8,019 nt of DNA from JAWWBN01 sp033720955. Its GTDB lineage: Bacteria; Acidobacteriota; Thermoanaerobaculia; Multivoradales; JAHEKO01. The translations under genes and the position numbers were made by a program. Positions 6,581-8,019 of this stretch are shown here, piece after piece (position 1 is the stretch's first letter; the number at the start of each line of letters is the position of its first letter). The notes beneath the pieces were generated by a model. The model was not told where the DNA came from. It searched no databases and worked only from the letters and a program-made list of their open reading frames with translations. The stretch is from NCBI GenBank assembly GCA_033720955.1, contig JAWWBN010000179.1, forward strand, positions 1 through 8,019. The letters are read 5' to 3'.

Positions 6581-8019
6581 ATGGGCCGCATCGCGAGGAC
6601 GTGGGCGAGGCTCGAGGACGCCCTGGCCGCCGGCGAGGACGCGAGGGGGATCGCCGGTCTGGCGGAGCCCTCCCTCCTGGCCTTTCTCTTCCAGGTCCAG
6701 GCCCGGCGGGTGGTGCGGATGGGGCCGCGGGCCGCCGAGGGCGGGGTGGGCCCGGCGGAGCTGCTGTCGGCGGCGCGGCGGGCCGCGGCGATCGGGGCGA
6801 TCCCGGTCTCGACCGTGGTGGAGCTGCTGGGGTTCTTCCGCGGCCTGGCGGACTCGATCCGAGAGGCGGAGCTCTGGCCCCGGGACCGGCCCCTCTGGTG
6901 GGAGCCGTCCGACGGCGGGGAGACTCCGCTGGAGACGATCTACCGCGACCTCGACACGACGGCCCGGCCGCCCTCCTCCGGAGACCTCGCCGCCCCCTTC
7001 GCCGCCGGAGCCAGCCGACGCTGGCTGGCGGCGCGGCGACTCCTGCCGGAGGCCTTCTGCGCCGCCCTCCACCGCGAGCTGGAGGCGGCCCTCGCCGCCG
7101 GCGAGCTGGAGCTCGAGCCGGGCTCGGTGGGCGCCGGCCGGCGCTCGGCCGCGCGCGCCGACGCGGTGGCCTACCTGGGCGGCCACGAGGAGGAGCTCCT
7201 GGCGCGGCTGCCGCGGCTGGCGGTCACGGTCCAGTGGTGTCTGGGGAGGCTGCTGCCCGCCCTCGCGGCGGCGCTGCCGGGCCCGCGGACGCACCCACCG
7301 TTGACGGCCATGCTGGCGCGCTATCCGGCGCCCTCCGCGGGCTACCGAGCCCACCTCGACAACCCCGGCGGCGCCGACGACAACGGCCGCGAGCTCGCGG
7401 TGGTCCTCTACCTGAATCCGCCCCTCCGCCGGCCCCTGGGCGGCGAACTGGCGGTGTGGGAGGCGGGTCGATCGCCCTCCGAGCCGCCCACCGAGCGGCT
7501 GACTCCCGGCTGCGGCGACGCGGCGCTCCTCGACTGCCGCGCCGTGGCCCACCAGGTCCTGCCGATCGGGGAGGGGGCGGCCCGCTGGTCGCTCGCCCTC
7601 TGGCTCAACCGGCGGCCGCAGCGCGAGCTCGATCCGCCCGCTCCCCCCGAGCTCAGCCCGGCGGAGGCGCACCTGCCGCTGGAGCGGGCGGAGGCGCCCC
7701 CGGGGCGGATCGTCTGGCACGAGCCGGGCGACGGGACCGCCGGCCGGCTGACGGTGCATCGGCCGGGCCGGGGTCGGCCGCGCGCCGGGATCGTCTCCAC
7801 GGTGAAGGGCGCCGGCCGGGATCTCGCACGGTGGTGCGAGCACCACCTGGAGCTGGGCTTCGACCACCTGCTGCTGGTCTTCGACGCCGCCGGGGAGGCG
7901 GAGGAGGCGGCCGTCGCGCGGCGGCTGGCGCGGCGTCTCCCCGCCCGACGGCTCACCGTATGGTCGGGGGAGGAGGTGGCCCGGGAGCGGTGGGCGGCGG
8001 CGGCCGAGGCGGCGGCGGA
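6581..8019 (+). CDS. 2OG-Fe(II) oxygenase (EGLN/prolyl hydroxylase-like) fused to a probable glycosyltransferase, cut by window edge
   Basis: The frame is open from ATG 6581 to the right edge (479 codons). Residues 1-145 are helical and unassigned. Residues about 147-345 form a 2-oxoglutarate/Fe(II) dioxygenase of the prolyl 4-hydroxylase type. YRAHLDNPGGADDNGR (255-270) gives the HxD pair His258/Asp260, and ELAVVLYLN with GGELAVWE (271-279, 287-294) follows. HQVLPIGEGAARWSLALWL supplies the distal His324 and the 2OG-binding Arg335. The HxDNPxG and YLN elements strongly recall the HVDNPNGDGR and YYLN elements of human EGLN1. After a proline-rich linker (about 347-400), residues 402-436 (GIVSTVKG, then WCEHHLELGFDHLLLVFD) match the beginning of family 2-like or GT92-like glycosyltransferases, although the usual Asn-Glu after the first strand is absent. 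The product would be cytoplasmic, with no signal peptide seen. It diverges from the mbtH operon. ATG 6581 is the first suitable start; no strong Shine-Dalgarno precedes it, so an internal start is possible. Confidence 0.88.
   Translation, partial: MGRIARTWARLEDALAAGEDARGIAGLAEPSLLAFLFQVQARRVVRMGPRAAEGGVGPAELLSAARRAAAIGAIPVSTVVELLGFFRGLADSIREAELWPRDRPLWWEPSDGGETPLETIYRDLDTTARPPSSGDLAAPFAAGASRRWLAARRLLPEAFCAALHRELEAALAAGELELEPGSVGAGRRSAARADAVAYLGGHEEELLARLPRLAVTVQWCLGRLLPALAAALPGPRTHPPLTAMLARYPAPSAGYRAHLDNPGGADDNGRELAVVLYLNPPLRRPLGGELAVWEAGRSPSEPPTERLTPGCGDAALLDCRAVAHQVLPIGEGAARWSLALWLNRRPQRELDPPAPPELSPAEAHLPLERAEAPPGRIVWHEPGDGTAGRLTVHRPGRGRPRAGIVSTVKGAGRDLARWCEHHLELGFDHLLLVFDAAGEAEEAAVARRLARRLPARRLTVWSGEEVARERWAAAAEAAA

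Noticed and set aside
6461..7867. Upstream extension of the MbtH frame to 555 codons
   Set aside because: It lies antisense to the oxygenase gene with Arg/Gly/Pro-rich composition; the MbtH ATG at 6460 has an ideal GGAGG, and no MbtH fusion partner is recognisable.

Overview
The window is a GC-rich (my estimate is about 70% or more) bacterial chromosomal segment with tightly packed genes and strong G/C preference at third codon positions. No mobile element, RNA gene or CRISPR array is visible. The gene mix (GdhA, a lipoprotein of unknown family, an SGNH hydrolase with a repeat-like insert, a NodU/TobZ carbamoyltransferase, MbtH, and an oxygenase-glycosyltransferase fusion) would fit Acidobacteriota, Myxococcota or a similar GC-rich phylum. 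That placement is inference only; nothing here fixes the taxon.

Left part (1-2647). A housekeeping NADP-type glutamate dehydrogenase (gdhA) is read leftward and runs off the left edge. A 76-base divergent spacer separates it from a rightward gene for a probable lipoprotein of unknown family. The spacer holds a convincing gdhA promoter with an almost leaderless start.

Middle (2672-6460). Three leftward genes form a compact operon, in transcription order mbtH-like (86 aa), O-carbamoyltransferase (567 aa, TTG start) and a cytoplasmic SGNH/GDSL hydrolase-like protein (598 aa). The gaps are 19 and 8 bases. MbtH proteins normally partner NRPS adenylation domains, and NodU/TobZ enzymes carbamoylate hydroxyl groups on natural products or glycans. 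The operon therefore looks like a tailoring module, yet no NRPS is visible in the window.

Right part (6581-8019). Facing away from the operon across a 120-base spacer is a rightward gene, cut by the right edge. It encodes a 2-oxoglutarate/Fe(II) oxygenase closely resembling HIF/EGLN-type prolyl hydroxylases, followed by what looks like the start of a family 2-like glycosyltransferase domain. A hydroxylase fused to a glycosyltransferase suggests that a hydroxyl group is installed and then glycosylated.

Together the right two thirds may be a modification locus (hydroxylation, glycosylation, carbamoylation, and acyl transfer or hydrolysis) acting on a peptide, protein or glycan. The individual domain calls are well supported by motifs. 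The shared pathway is inference.
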